A DNA stretch of 64,000 nt from Burkholderiales bacterium (GCA_016196925.1 JACPWS010000029.1:53016-117015); one strand, 5' to 3'; shown: positions 1 through 7,309, counted from the stretch's first letter. Notes: generated by a model not told the origin, from the letters alone. Numbers and translations are program-made.

Positions 1-2
1 AA

Positions 3-479
3 ATCGCCATCTTGTTTGGCGGCCGCATCGCCGAAGAGATCTTCATGAACCAGATGTCGACCGGCGCTTCGAATGACTTTGAGCGCGCGACCAAACTCGC
101 ACGCGCCATGGTTACCCGCTACGGCATGTCGGAAGCCCTGGGTACCATGGTGTATGAGGATTCCGAACAAGATGCCTACTTTGGCCGCATGGCGTCCAAG
201 ACCGTATCGGAAGCGACTCAGCAAAAAGTCGATGCGGAAATCCGCACTATCCTCGATGCGCAATACGCCTTGTCGCGCCGCCTGCTGGAAGAAAACAGGG
301 ATAAGGTCGAAGTCATGGCTAAAGCCTTGCTCGATTGGGAAACGATTGATGCGGACCAGATTAACGACATCATGGCAGGTATCGATCCGCGCCAGCCTAA
401 GTTGGGGCAAGCGTCGCGCAAATCTTCTTCCGACAATACTTCGGGAGGCGTTTCGCAAAACAGCACTGCGACCGCCTGA
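3..479 (+). CDS. ftsH: ATP-dependent zinc metalloprotease FtsH, C-terminal part (truncated by window edge)
   Basis: Last 158 codons of FtsH; the gene begins before the window. FtsH is an inner-membrane AAA+ zinc protease that degrades misassembled membrane proteins and some regulators. The visible part is the end of the M41 peptidase domain: GGRIAEEI, then the STGASNDFERAT and ARAMVTRYGMSE segments typical of the family, followed by the helical C-terminal region and a low-complexity Ser/Thr/Asn tail. The AAA ATPase domain and the HEAGH zinc site lie upstream and are not seen. It is followed by a strong hairpin and then folP and glmM, the usual ftsH-folP-glmM order of proteobacteria. Identity is certain; only the 5' end is missing. 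Confidence 0.97.
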   Translation: MAILFGGRIAEEIFMNQMSTGASNDFERATKLARAMVTRYGMSEALGTMVYEDSEQDAYFGRMASKTVSEATQQKVDAEIRTILDAQYALSRRLLEENRDKVEVMAKALLDWETIDADQINDIMAGIDPRQPKLGQASRKSSSDNTSGGVSQNSTATA

Positions 480-512
480 TGATTTTTTTGTGATAAATGT
501 TTAATGTAGATA

Positions 513-546
513 CAAGGGTGGGGAGAAATCCTCACCCTTGCTTTTT
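513..546 (+). terminator. Rho-independent terminator after ftsH, abutting the folP start
   Basis: A 12-bp stem (513-524 with 529-540, one G-T pair) closed by a GAAA tetraloop is followed by CTTTTT. It lies between ftsH and folP, and the folP start codon is only 7 bases beyond the T-run, so it could act as a terminator or attenuator in the folP leader. Confidence 0.85.
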
Positions 547-552
547 ATTGCC

Positions 553-1395
553 ATGATTAATCGATTTCAATGCGGCCGATATAGCTTTCCTGTTCAGGGC
601 GCGCCATTCAAACCCTTGGTAATGGGGATACTGAATATCACGCCGGATTCTTTTTCAGACGGCGGGCAATACCTGTCCCTGGACGGCGCCATTTCACACG
701 CCGAGCAGATGATACGCGCAGGCGTTGATATCATCGATATAGGCGGCGAGTCGAGCCGTCCCGGTTCTGCACCGCTGCCGTTGGAAGAGGAATTGAATCG
801 TGTCATGCCGGTGATCTACGCCTTGCGTGATTGCGGCAAGCCTTTGTCGGTAGATACCTATAAACCCGAAGTCATGCGCGAAGCGATACTCGCAGGCGCA
901 GACATGATTAACGATATCAGCGGCTTCCGGTCGGCAGAGTCGCTTGCTACGGTAGCGCATGCGGATGTCGGTATATGTGTCATGCACATGCAGAATACGC
1001 CGACGGACATGCAGGTTAGTCCTGTTTATGCGGACGTCAATACAGAAGTGATGAGTTTTTTGTGCGAACGTATCGGCGCATTTGTAAGCGCCGGCATTGC
1101 AAAAGAACGGATATGCATAGACCCGGGATTCGGGTTCGGAAAATCTCTGAAACACAATATCGCGATGTTTCAACACATCGCCGAATTTCAGGAAGTAACG
1201 GGCTTGCCGCTGTTGGTAGGTGTGTCGCGCAAAACCATGCTCGGTGAGCTGACCGGCAAAGCGGTGGAGCACAGGATGGCGGGAAGTCTGGCCGCGGCGC
1301 TGGCCGCGGTGCAGCGCGGCGCCCGAATTTTGCGGGTGCACGACGTGGCCGAAACGGTGGATGCAATCAAAGTGTGGCAAGCACTCTCAAATTAA
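553..1395 (+). CDS. folP: Dihydropteroate synthase
   Basis: Condenses 6-hydroxymethyl-7,8-dihydropterin pyrophosphate with p-aminobenzoate to give dihydropteroate in cytoplasmic folate synthesis; it is the sulfonamide target. The 280-residue TIM barrel shows MGILNITPDSFSDGG near residues 24-38 (pterin-site loop), GGESSRPG near 64-71 (the Ser/Arg loop that varies in sulfonamide resistance), SVDTYKPEV near 100 and GVSRK near the C terminus. I chose ATG 553 over an upstream in-frame TTG at 538 because the latter lies inside the terminator stem. There is no clear Shine-Dalgarno before 553. glmM follows after 17 bases and is probably co-transcribed. Confidence 0.97.
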   Translation: MINRFQCGRYSFPVQGAPFKPLVMGILNITPDSFSDGGQYLSLDGAISHAEQMIRAGVDIIDIGGESSRPGSAPLPLEEELNRVMPVIYALRDCGKPLSVDTYKPEVMREAILAGADMINDISGFRSAESLATVAHADVGICVMHMQNTPTDMQVSPVYADVNTEVMSFLCERIGAFVSAGIAKERICIDPGFGFGKSLKHNIAMFQHIAEFQEVTGLPLLVGVSRKTMLGELTGKAVEHRMAGSLAAALAAVQRGARILRVHDVAETVDAIKVWQALSN

Positions 1396-1412
1396 TTTAA
1401 GCAGGATTTCTC

Positions 1413-2762
1413 ATGAACAGAAAATATTTTGGCACGGATGGTATACGCGGCAAGGTCGGGATGGCGCCGATCACCCCCGATTTTGTGATGCGCCTTGGCT
1501 ATGCCGCAGGAAAAGTATTGGCGCAGAACGATGGCAGCGGCGGAACGCGCCCTACGGTGCTGATAGGAAAAGATACGCGTATTTCAGGCTATATGCTGGA
1601 AGCCGCACTGGAGGCCGGCTTCGCCGCAGCAGGCGTGGATGTGATGTTGTGCGGACCCATGCCTACGCCGGCGGTGGCATATCTGACCAGGGCTTTGCGA
1701 TTGTCGGCTGGCGTGGTGATTTCTGCATCCCACAATCCTTACGACGACAACGGCATCAAATTTTTTTCCGCCCAAGGAAATAAATTGCCGGACGACGTGG
1801 AACTGGCGATCGAGGCGGAGCTGGAGCGCCCCATGCAATGCGTGAGTTCGGATCATCTGGGCAAGGCGCAGCGTCTGCGCGACGCCAATGGACGCTATAT
1901 AGAATTTTGCAAAAGCACGTTCCCAACGGAGCTCGATCTGCGCGGCTTGAAGATCGTGGTGGATTGCGCCCACGGCGCCGCTTACGCTATTGCGCCCAAT
2001 GTTTTCCATGAGCTGGGCGCGGAAGTCATCGCTATCGGCCATCAGCCGAACGGCTTAAACATCAACGATAAAGCTGGCGCCACGGCACCCGATGCGCTGG
2101 CGATGGCGGTGCGGGCCAACCATGCGGATCTCGGCATCGCATTGGATGGCGATGCGGATCGCCTGCTGATGGTGGACCGCTACGGAAAAATTTACAATGG
2201 CGACCAGTTGTTGTACCTGATGGTGATGGACCGTCTGGCAATCGGTCCGGTGCCGGGCGCGGTCGGTACGCTGATGACGAATATGGCGGTCGAGGTGGCG
2301 TTGAAGAAGCTTGGCATCGGTTTCGTCCGGGCCAAGGTCGGCGATCGCTATGTTCTCGAACAGATGCAGGAGCGCGGCTGGCAATTGGGCGGCGAGGGAT
2401 CGGGGCATTTGCTCTGTCTCGATAAGCACACCACCGGCGACGGCATCGTCTCTGCATTGCAAGTGCTGTCGGCCTTGCGTCGTAGCGAAAAGAGCCTGGA
2501 CCAGTGTTTCGAAAGTCTGACTCTGTTTCCTCAAGTGCTGATCAACGTTAAAGTGGCTCCCGGATTTGACTGGCAAAAAAATGAAAAAACTTTGCTCGAA
2601 ATCGAGCGCGTGGAGAGCGAGCTCGGCAATCGAGGGCGGGTGTTGATACGCGCTTCCGGCACCGAACCCCTGGTGCGGGTGATGGTCGAGGCTGACGACG
2701 GCGATCTGGCCGGCGCATGCGCACGTCGACTGGCCGATTGCATAGTCCCGGCCGCAGCCTGA
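1413..2762 (+). CDS. glmM: Phosphoglucosamine mutase
   Basis: Interconverts glucosamine-6-phosphate and glucosamine-1-phosphate for UDP-GlcNAc, peptidoglycan and LPS synthesis. The 449-residue length is normal. The active-site loop [12 protein letters not shown] carries the phospho-serine at about residue 106; the metal loop DGDADR lies near 246, the sugar-binding loop GEGSGH near 330, and the phosphate-binding [12 protein letters not shown] near the C terminus. All four domains of the alpha-D-phosphohexomutase fold are present. It follows folP closely, and the start ATG has a GCAGGA-like ribosome-binding site upstream. The function is secure. Confidence 0.98.
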   Translation: MNRKYFGTDGIRGKVGMAPITPDFVMRLGYAAGKVLAQNDGSGGTRPTVLIGKDTRISGYMLEAALEAGFAAAGVDVMLCGPMPTPAVAYLTRALRLSAGVVISASHNPYDDNGIKFFSAQGNKLPDDVELAIEAELERPMQCVSSDHLGKAQRLRDANGRYIEFCKSTFPTELDLRGLKIVVDCAHGAAYAIAPNVFHELGAEVIAIGHQPNGLNINDKAGATAPDALAMAVRANHADLGIALDGDADRLLMVDRYGKIYNGDQLLYLMVMDRLAIGPVPGAVGTLMTNMAVEVALKKLGIGFVRAKVGDRYVLEQMQERGWQLGGEGSGHLLCLDKHTTGDGIVSALQVLSALRRSEKSLDQCFESLTLFPQVLINVKVAPGFDWQKNEKTLLEIERVESELGNRGRVLIRASGTEPLVRVMVEADDGDLAGACARRLADCIVPAAA

Positions 2763-2790
2763 TATTTTTCGCGCGGCAGGCTCATCATTC

Positions 2791-2819
2791 TTGAATCTGC
2801 CGTAGATACCATGTACTAT
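2791..2819 (+). promoter_or_regulatory. Sigma70 promoter for tRNA-Arg
   Basis: TTGAAT (2791-2796) and TACTAT (2814-2819) are separated by exactly 17 bases. A transcript would start near 2826, about 50 bases before the mature tRNA 5' end at 2875. The boxes are seen directly; the assignment is by position. Confidence 0.6.
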
Positions 2820-2874
2820 TCAGCCTTCAGTTTTTCGGCCCACTCTCAATACTGAGGCAAAGTCGTTCTACAAG

Positions 2875-2951
2875 CTGTCCATAGCTCAGTTGGATAGAGC
2901 ACGAGCCTTCTAAGCTCGGGGTCGCAGGTTCGATTCCTGCTGGACAGGCCA
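2875..2951 (+). tRNA. tRNA-Arg (anticodon TCT), CCA encoded
   Basis: The cloverleaf was folded by eye. The acceptor stem CTGTCCA (2875-2881) pairs with TGGACAG (2941-2947). The D arm is GCTC/GAGC. The anticodon stem CGAGC/GCTCG holds the loop CTTCTAA, giving anticodon TCT for AGA codons. The T arm is GCAGG-TTCGATT-CCTGC. Discriminator G at 2948 is followed by encoded CCA (2949-2951). The 3' half from the anticodon loop onward is duplicated at 8797-8842 and marks the mobile element insertion; the copy here is the intact, functional gene. Confidence 0.96.
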
Positions 2952-2952
2952 A
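2907..2952 (+). repeat. Left attachment site (attL), inside tRNA-Arg
   Basis: A 46-bp sequence identical to 8797-8842. It starts in the anticodon loop of the tRNA and ends one base after the CCA. Tyrosine integrases of genomic islands commonly cross over in the anticodon-loop or T-loop part of a tRNA gene. Confidence 0.92.
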
Positions 2953-2967
2953 TAAAATCAAACACTT

Positions 2968-3001
2968 AGCCTAGATAATGAGTCTGGGCTTTTTGCTTTT
3001 T
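2968..3001 (+). terminator. Terminator supplied by the element just after tRNA-Arg
   Basis: AGCCTAGA (2968-2975) pairs with TCTGGGCT (2983-2990) with one T-G pair, followed by TTTTGCTTTTT. It replaces the host terminator, which now lies beyond attR at 8852-8880. Confidence 0.75.
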
Positions 3002-3010
3002 ATGGTTCAT

Positions 3011-3057
3011 GTAGGGGCTATGTAGGATTTGCGGATGGCTTTAATCAAGTTAATCAA
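3011..3057. other. Putative left integrase arm-binding sites
   Basis: GTAGGGGCTATGTAGGA at 3011-3027 recurs with one change at 8649-8665 near the right end. Two copies of TTAATCAA follow at 3041-3048 and 3050-3057, matched by two at the right end (8690-8697 and 8763-8770). Repeated short motifs near both att cores are typical of the arm sites bound by the N-terminal domain of tyrosine integrases. The remaining DNA between here and the first gene (3058-3282) holds a terminator and no convincing gene. Confidence 0.55.
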
Positions 3058-3212
3058 ATTGGAAAACTCCCGACCGCCGGGGCTCTGCGTCCCCTCATGG
3101 CTCAAAACAGCTCAGGGCCCCCGTTTTTGCTGAGATTGATTTCAAACCAATTCAGCCCTCGCGCGCGTTACTTGTAACCTTGAAGGCAAACGGACGGCAA
3201 ACTCCACGCTAC

Positions 3213-3244
3213 TCAAAAGAAAGAGCCAGCGGGTCAGGCTGGCT
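3213..3244 (-). terminator. Terminator of the mobilization operon
   Basis: AGCCAGC (3224-3230) and GCTGGCT (3238-3244) form a 7-bp stem. On the minus strand the stem is followed by CTTTCTTTTG. It lies just past the last gene of the minus-strand operon. Confidence 0.6.
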
Positions 3245-3282
3245 TGTTTGTCGTAATCGGTCACGCCATGTCACATCACTCG

Positions 3283-3747
3283 TCAAATAAGCGATGCCTG
3301 CGCTGGTGGTGCGGGGTTATCTGTATCGTCTTTGTCGGCGGGCGTTTCAAAACACCCCATGAAAGCGTTTTCTGCGCCGGTCGATTCCGTATCAATCAAT
3401 TCGGCGCAAAATTCATCGGCAATGTCGGCGGTCGCTCTCGCATAGGTCTGTTCATAGGATAGGTCGGCATGCTTAAAGTCTGAATAGGTAACCAGCCAAT
3501 CCGCCAGATGGTTGATGCGCTCATGCAGGACAAGCAGGCGGCGGGTCAGCATGGCGATGGTCTTTTGTGGCGGCGGGTCGCTTGCTGGCAGTAATCCGAA
3601 TTGCTCGGCCAGATAGCGCAGGTGCAGCGGATGAATCGCTACGCTATGGGCTTCACCGCAATCATTTTGCTCCAGCAGGATTAACCCTTGTCCTATACCG
3701 TCGGCTATCAGTTCAAATTTCAGGTCTGGCAAACTGTCTTTCATCAT
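3283..3747 (-). CDS. Element protein of unknown function, 154 aa
   Basis: Last gene of the element's mobilization operon, 9 bases after mobV. I do not recognise a characterised family. It is an acidic, soluble protein without signal peptide or membrane segment. Its N-terminal third contains LILLEQNDCGEAHSVAIHP followed by LRYLAEQFGLLP, suggesting a small alpha/beta domain; the middle is helical (LTRRLLVLHERINHLADWL) and the C-terminal 30 residues are Asp/Pro-rich and probably disordered. AAGGAC lies 5 bases before ATG 3747, and a second ATG follows directly. Proteins of this type accompany relaxases in small islands, so an accessory role in mobilization is a guess from position. Confidence 0.7.
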   Translation of the reverse strand: MMKDSLPDLKFELIADGIGQGLILLEQNDCGEAHSVAIHPLHLRYLAEQFGLLPASDPPPQKTIAMLTRRLLVLHERINHLADWLVTYSDFKHADLSYEQTYARATADIADEFCAELIDTESTGAENAFMGCFETPADKDDTDNPAPPAQASLI

Positions 3748-3756
3748 GTTCGTCCT

Positions 3757-4800
3757 TTAATGTAATTGCAATGCAGCCTTGACCATAGCGGCTACCGCCT
3801 GCTTGGCGGATGTTCTGGCCGGTGGCTTAATAAACTCGCCAGTCGTTTCATTCCAATAGCTGGCAGCGTTATCCGTGTCGTGCTGGCGGGAATATTTCGT
3901 TGCGATTTCCTCGGTTTGCTGGGGAATTTCCGTTGAAATGACAGGCGGGGAAATACCGAACCCTACAGAGCATAGGGTTTGCTCTTTTTTCGGTTTGGTC
4001 GCAGCGGCAAACCCTATAGGCTTCTTGTGTACAAACCCTATAGGCTTTTCCGGCTTGGTCGGCCTGGTCATAATCCCGGCAAAGGTTTCTCTTACCTTTT
4101 GCTTAGGCATTGCCAAACCCAGCGCCAGCAATAACGGCTCCGGGTTATTCAGATGCGCCTCCACCAGAACACGATTAATTTTGCTTTGCAGCCCGCTATT
4201 CGCGTCCAATGTGTTGAACGCAAGTTCTATCGCTTGCCGCCGTAGCGCGGCGCTCGCGCGCTTGTGCGGCGCTTGCCGGGTCAATCCGTATCGTGTTCCC
4301 ACTTGTTCGTGAAAATCGTCCTGCATAGCTTTTAGCTTGGCCTTGCCGCCCACAAGGTCGCTGCCCAGCATGCGGCCATCGACCAAGGGCAAGAGCAGCA
4401 CATGGCAGTGCGGTGCGGCTTCGTCGTGGTGAATGACGGCGCTGATTATCGGAATGCTGAAATAGCGTTCCGCCCACTGCACAGCATCGGTAAAAAACGG
4501 TTCGGTCGCAATCGTGGTTTCCGGCGGCAAGCTGAAGATGATTTCCAGGGCGCGCACTGCGTCTTTGCGTAAAAACTTGACGCCTGCATTATCCATCAAT
4601 GCCTGCGCCGTTTTCGCCACGTCAGCTGCCGTAGCTGAACCGCGTAGCGCGACATTTAAGCCGACACGTTGCGGGTCAATATGGCTGTCTGCGCTGACGC
4701 CGATTTCGGCGGCGATTTCGCGCAAGTTGTGCTTGGCGGCGGCCTGAATGATTTCCTTCCCGGTCAGCTTTTTGATTCTCAAGAAATGGGTGTGCGTCAT
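3757..4800 (-). CDS. MobV-family (Mob/Pre) relaxase
   Basis: A relaxase would nick the element's oriT and attach to the 5' end for conjugative transfer by a helper plasmid. Residues 124-133 read HHDEAAPHCH, the metal-binding HxDE-PHxH signature of Mob/Pre enzymes, followed by the hydrophobic strand VLLLPLVDG. The N-terminal part (residues 5-110) is helical and matches the general size of the relaxase domain. After residue 230 the protein becomes a Pro-rich tail with two KPIGF repeats. I chose ATG 4800 (347 residues), with a GGGAG ribosome-binding site and an ATGA overlap with the preceding 35-codon ORF, rather than the upstream in-frame ATG at 4851. No oriT was identified. Confidence 0.82.
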   Translation of the reverse strand: MTHTHFLRIKKLTGKEIIQAAAKHNLREIAAEIGVSADSHIDPQRVGLNVALRGSATAADVAKTAQALMDNAGVKFLRKDAVRALEIIFSLPPETTIATEPFFTDAVQWAERYFSIPIISAVIHHDEAAPHCHVLLLPLVDGRMLGSDLVGGKAKLKAMQDDFHEQVGTRYGLTRQAPHKRASAALRRQAIELAFNTLDANSGLQSKINRVLVEAHLNNPEPLLLALGLAMPKQKVRETFAGIMTRPTKPEKPIGFVHKKPIGFAAATKPKKEQTLCSVGFGISPPVISTEIPQQTEEIATKYSRQHDTDNAASYWNETTGEFIKPPARTSAKQAVAAMVKAALQLH

Positions 4801-4904
4801 GCCAGCCACTCCCATGCCAGCATCAGGAACATGAAAGCCGCGACGGCGCAATCAGGCGATATCAGGACAACGGCACTGATTAATTTCATCTTTAGGCGCT
4901 TCAT
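4797..4904 (-). CDS. Small hydrophobic peptide ORF, 35 aa, coupled on both sides
   Basis: A 35-codon ORF whose ATG overlaps the stop of the upstream gene (ATGA at 4901-4904) and whose TGA overlaps the mobV start (ATGA at 4797-4800). The predicted peptide begins MKRLKMKLISAVVL, with three to four positive charges followed by a hydrophobic stretch, then FMFLMLAWEWLA at its end. It looks like a small inner-membrane peptide or a signal-peptide-like leader. It could be a real small protein of the mobilization module or only a coupling ORF that delivers ribosomes to mobV. There is no known homologue that I can name. Confidence 0.5.
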   Translation of the reverse strand: MKRLKMKLISAVVLISPDCAVAAFMFLMLAWEWLA

Positions 4905-5251
4905 TTTGCACCGCCTTTGCGTTGCCATATCTTGATTTTGCGGCGGTCATCTTCCGTCAGTGAATACGCGCCATATTTGATAGGGCGTCCATCGCGGTCG
5001 ATTGCGGGCGTGTTTACGCATGGTATGTGCAAGCCCCGTCGGCGCAATTCCGCTATCAACTCAGGGCCATTGGATGCGCCTGCAATACGGTCAATTTCTT
5101 CGCGCTTTCTTGTCCGAATCAGCAACGCATGAATGACACGCAAATGACGCGGGTTGTCTGTGCCGGTGAATTTGCAAGTCGCTTTCGCTGTAAAATCCTC
5201 GGTGTCGCCAAGGCTCAATTCTGCTATCAAGGGGAGTTGGGCCTTTTTCAT
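4901..5251 (-). CDS. Putative helix-turn-helix protein of the element, 116 aa
   Basis: A basic cytoplasmic protein. The middle reads RHLRVIHALLIRTRKREEIDRIAGASNGPELIAELRR in consecutive helices, then GLHIPCVNT and a short hairpin (GRPIKYGAYSL). Together these resemble the winged helix-turn-helix domains found in many phage and island proteins (HTH_39-like), where a small domain is followed by the LRRRG turn and a beta wing. Its start overlaps the stop of the preceding gene (TAATG) and its stop overlaps the next ATG. A role as operon regulator or relaxase accessory DNA-binding protein fits the context but is inferred. Confidence 0.65.
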   Translation of the reverse strand: MKKAQLPLIAELSLGDTEDFTAKATCKFTGTDNPRHLRVIHALLIRTRKREEIDRIAGASNGPELIAELRRRGLHIPCVNTPAIDRDGRPIKYGAYSLTEDDRRKIKIWQRKGGAK

Positions 5252-5514
5252 TATTTGCCCCCGTTCAGCAAACGCTTAATGTCAGACACGGCCCATGCCA
5301 GGCGGCCATTGATGCGAACAGGCCGAATTGGCCCGTTTTCTAAGCATGCCCAGGCTCTTAGCGTTTGCCCTTTGCGGGTCAAGTGAAATGCAGCGCAGGC
5401 CGTTTCTACATGGCTGCGCGTTTCATGGTCAATCGAAGGGAAGTGCGGCAGTTGTTTGATTGCGACCGCAGTATGGACTGCTTGCTGTACTTGGCTATTT
5501 GTGATGCTTGACAT
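5251..5514 (-). CDS. Putative DNA-binding/excisionase-like protein, 87 aa
   Basis: First gene of the mobilization operon. I chose ATG 5514, which has a strong AGAGGTG ribosome-binding site, over the longer frame from 5553. The C-terminal half (AAFHLTRKGQTLRAWAC, then ENGPIRPVRINGRLAWAVSDIKRLL) reads like an AlpA/excisionase-type winged helix: a helix-turn-helix that places a tool residue, then the R-x-x-GRLAW-x-V-x-D-I-x-x-LL wing seen in small island proteins. Such proteins often control integrase or excision directionality, but no experiment-based assignment is possible here. It overlaps the downstream gene by one base. Confidence 0.65.
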   Translation of the reverse strand: MSSITNSQVQQAVHTAVAIKQLPHFPSIDHETRSHVETACAAFHLTRKGQTLRAWACLENGPIRPVRINGRLAWAVSDIKRLLNGGK

Positions 5515-5598
5515 TCGGAACACCTCTTTCTTGTTGAGAGGGTTCCCATTCAATACCGCATGATTGATACTGCCGATAGATGCGCGGCTTAGCGAGAC

Positions 5599-6441
5599 TT
5601 AGCGAGACTTAGCGCGCTTCATTCTGGCGGCTAAATTTCTCTTTCTAAAGAATTTCACTACGTCGTCGCTTTGATATTTGATTTCTTTGTCGACTACCCC
5701 TAAAAGGCATCCAGTTTGATTTATCGCCAATTTCACCAACTCATTCCATACGCTAGTCGGGTCGTTTTTTTCAAGGGCGTTTTTCGTGGCGCTTTTGATT
5801 TCGGCGTCCAGTGGTTGAGAGCGGCCATTGATTTTATATTTGGTCGACGTTCCCCCTACGTCAGGGTGGCGTTCAGTGATGGCGCCTGCTCCCATTTCGC
5901 TATCTCGCGATTGCAATAGCTCGGCAGTCTTGCCTTTATCCTCATTGGCGGGCCGAAGGTTCTTGCCCTCTCGCTCGAAACGTTCAATTTCTTCGCGCAG
6001 GAAAACAGCATGTTCTTTAATCCATAGATGGTCATATCCTGGTTCTGGAATGGCATACCACTCGTCATACTCTCCCCATTCGGTAAAGCCTTGGTCTATG
6101 CCCGCATCATATTTACCCGCTGTTCCATGCTCATGTACATCTCGTTTCGGGTCTCGTTTTTTTGAAAATGATTTAAAGCGGACTTTCTTGCCGCCTTCTG
6201 GGATGCCATTCTGAAGGTAATAAAAACCCTTGCAGAAGGGCTTGGAGGTGCAGTAATAAGGGACGCCACCTAAACCACGTTCGCCATCTTCAAACCAATA
6301 GACCGGGTCGAATTCGCCGCATAATTCAACGGATGGGCGAAGCCTCTCCGTCCAAATGAGATGCTGCAAATCGTCTTCTCGGTAGCTCCACTCTTCCATT
6401 AACTCGCTGAATGTTAGATGTGCTTTTTCCGGTAATTTCAC
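5599..6441 (-). CDS. Element cargo protein of unknown function, 280 aa
   Basis: Single gene between the toxin-antitoxin pair and the mobilization operon. Residues 8-32 (LTFSELMEEWSYREDDLQHL) look like a MerR/excisionase-type N-terminal helix-turn-helix. Residues 45-85 are aromatic and Gly/Cys-rich (PVYWFEDGERG, YYCTSKPFCKGFYYL). The middle is charged, and the C-terminal 60 residues (SVWNELVKLAINQTG ... KEIKYQSDDVVKFFRKRNL) form a second small helical domain that in other proteins follows such N-terminal modules. The DNA is more AT-rich than neighbouring chromosomal genes. The stop lies in a tandem 10-bp repeat (AGCGAGACTT twice at 5591-5610). No known function; it is the only real cargo of the element apart from the toxin-antitoxin pair. 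Confidence 0.72.
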   Translation of the reverse strand: MKLPEKAHLTFSELMEEWSYREDDLQHLIWTERLRPSVELCGEFDPVYWFEDGERGLGGVPYYCTSKPFCKGFYYLQNGIPEGGKKVRFKSFSKKRDPKRDVHEHGTAGKYDAGIDQGFTEWGEYDEWYAIPEPGYDHLWIKEHAVFLREEIERFEREGKNLRPANEDKGKTAELLQSRDSEMGAGAITERHPDVGGTSTKYKINGRSQPLDAEIKSATKNALEKNDPTSVWNELVKLAINQTGCLLGVVDKEIKYQSDDVVKFFRKRNLAARMKRAKSR

Positions 6442-6463
6442 GCTGTATTCTCTCAGGAGCCTT

Positions 6464-6533
6464 CAAAAAAACGCGGCGCCAGCCTGGACGGTGAAGGTGT
6501 CCGGCTTTTCGTCCGCTAAAACTAGGCTGGCGC
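6464..6533 (-). terminator. Terminator of the toxin-antitoxin operon
   Basis: A 10-bp stem (GCGCCAGCCT at 6476-6485 with AGGCTGGCGC at 6524-6533) encloses a smaller GGACG/CGTCC hairpin. On the minus strand it ends in a run of seven T (6464-6470). It separates the toxin-antitoxin transcript from the cargo gene; the loop is unusually long. Confidence 0.55.
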
Positions 6534-6622
6534 GCTAACTCGTTTATCTTGCTGGCCGTGGTCTTGCTCGTGGCCAGGCTGTCTTGGTCGCGCGCTATCG
6601 CGTGGCGAAATTGCTTCTTGCG

Positions 6623-6940
6623 TCAAGCAGCAACAGCCCTATGCACTCCCAATTTCAAACCAGCCGCGCCCAGCACGGCCAGCAATGTTTTGATCGTGGG
6701 ATTGCCGCTTGGGGATAGGGCGCGGTACAGGCTCTCGCGCGGCATGCCTGCGCGTTCGGCCACGGCGGCCATGCCCTGCGCTTCGGCGACGTGGCGCAAG
6801 GCAGCTAACAGGGCTTCACGGCCGCCGGTCTGGTCGGCTTCTTCCAATGCGGCGGCAAGGTATTCATCCGCAAAGGAGGGGTCTTCGCGCAGCAGTTCTA
6901 TCACCGCTTCGTCATGCGGTCTGGATGTGGGTTTGTTCAT
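6623..6940 (-). CDS. HigA-like antitoxin (addiction module antidote, HTH)
   Basis: A 105-residue protein with a C-terminal Xre-type helix-turn-helix: AVAERAGMPRESLYRALSPSGNPTIKTLLAVL, matching the conserved core of probable addiction-module antidote proteins. The N-terminal 50 residues are acidic (DEAVIELLREDP ... LAAALEEADQTGG) and likely bind and neutralise the toxin. The start overlaps the toxin stop (ATGA at 6937-6940) and has an AGGAGGAA ribosome-binding site inside the toxin gene, so the antitoxin can be made in excess. As in other such pairs the complex probably represses the promoter at 7276-7303. It likely stabilises the element. Confidence 0.88.
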   Translation of the reverse strand: MNKPTSRPHDEAVIELLREDPSFADEYLAAALEEADQTGGREALLAALRHVAEAQGMAAVAERAGMPRESLYRALSPSGNPTIKTLLAVLGAAGLKLGVHRAVAA

Positions 6941-7263
6941 GGTGCATTCCTCCTATTCCAATCTTTCAAATACGCCACGGCGGTATCAATATCGGCTTGC
7001 TGCTTGCGTTTGTCGCCGCCTATCAGCAGCAACACCAGTTTTCCGCCGGTTCGGGTGTAATACACGCGGTAGCCGGGGCCGTGGTCTATACGCAGCTCCC
7101 ACACGCCTTCGGTAAGTGGTTTGCAGTCGCCAAAATTACCGGCGGCCATGCGCTGCACTCTCACCAATACCCGCGCTCGCGCCTGGCGGTCGGCCAGGTC
7201 TGCCAGCCATTCTTTAAAGGGGTCGCGTCCGTCTTCAGTCAGGTAATCCGATATTTGATACAT
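6937..7263 (-). CDS. HigB/RelE-superfamily toxin (Gp49-like addiction module killer)
   Basis: A 108-residue protein with the pattern of the phage Gp49-like/HigB killer family: DPFKEWLADLADRQARARV near the N terminus, GNFGDCKPLTEGVWELRID, PGYRVYYT and LLLIGGDKRKQQADI. These enzymes are ribosome-dependent mRNA interferases. It is the first gene of the pair (toxin before antitoxin, as in higBA) with an ATGA overlap to the antitoxin. A promoter lies directly upstream. Toxicity is inferred from the family. Confidence 0.88.
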   Translation of the reverse strand: MYQISDYLTEDGRDPFKEWLADLADRQARARVLVRVQRMAAGNFGDCKPLTEGVWELRIDHGPGYRVYYTRTGGKLVLLLIGGDKRKQQADIDTAVAYLKDWNRRNAP

Positions 7264-7275
7264 GGCTTTTTGTGA

Positions 7276-7303
7276 ATTATACGTTACAAATTGAATTGTT
7301 CAA
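7276..7303 (-). promoter_or_regulatory. Promoter and palindromic operator of the toxin-antitoxin pair
   Basis: On the minus strand TTGAAC (7303-7298), a 16-base spacer and a perfect TATAAT (7281-7276) precede the toxin start at 7263. The -35 region overlaps the palindrome TTGAA-TTG-TTCAA (7291-7303), a likely operator for autorepression by the antitoxin. Confidence 0.72.
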
Positions 7304-7309
7304 GGTGGA

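Noticed and set aside
2953-3282. Possible oriT in the left end of the element
   Set aside because: No inverted repeat next to a recognisable MobV nick consensus; the hairpin there has a T-run and fits a terminator.
6549-7275. Plus-strand frames opposite the toxin-antitoxin pair
   Set aside because: Antisense to two well-supported, overlapping genes with their own promoter and operator.
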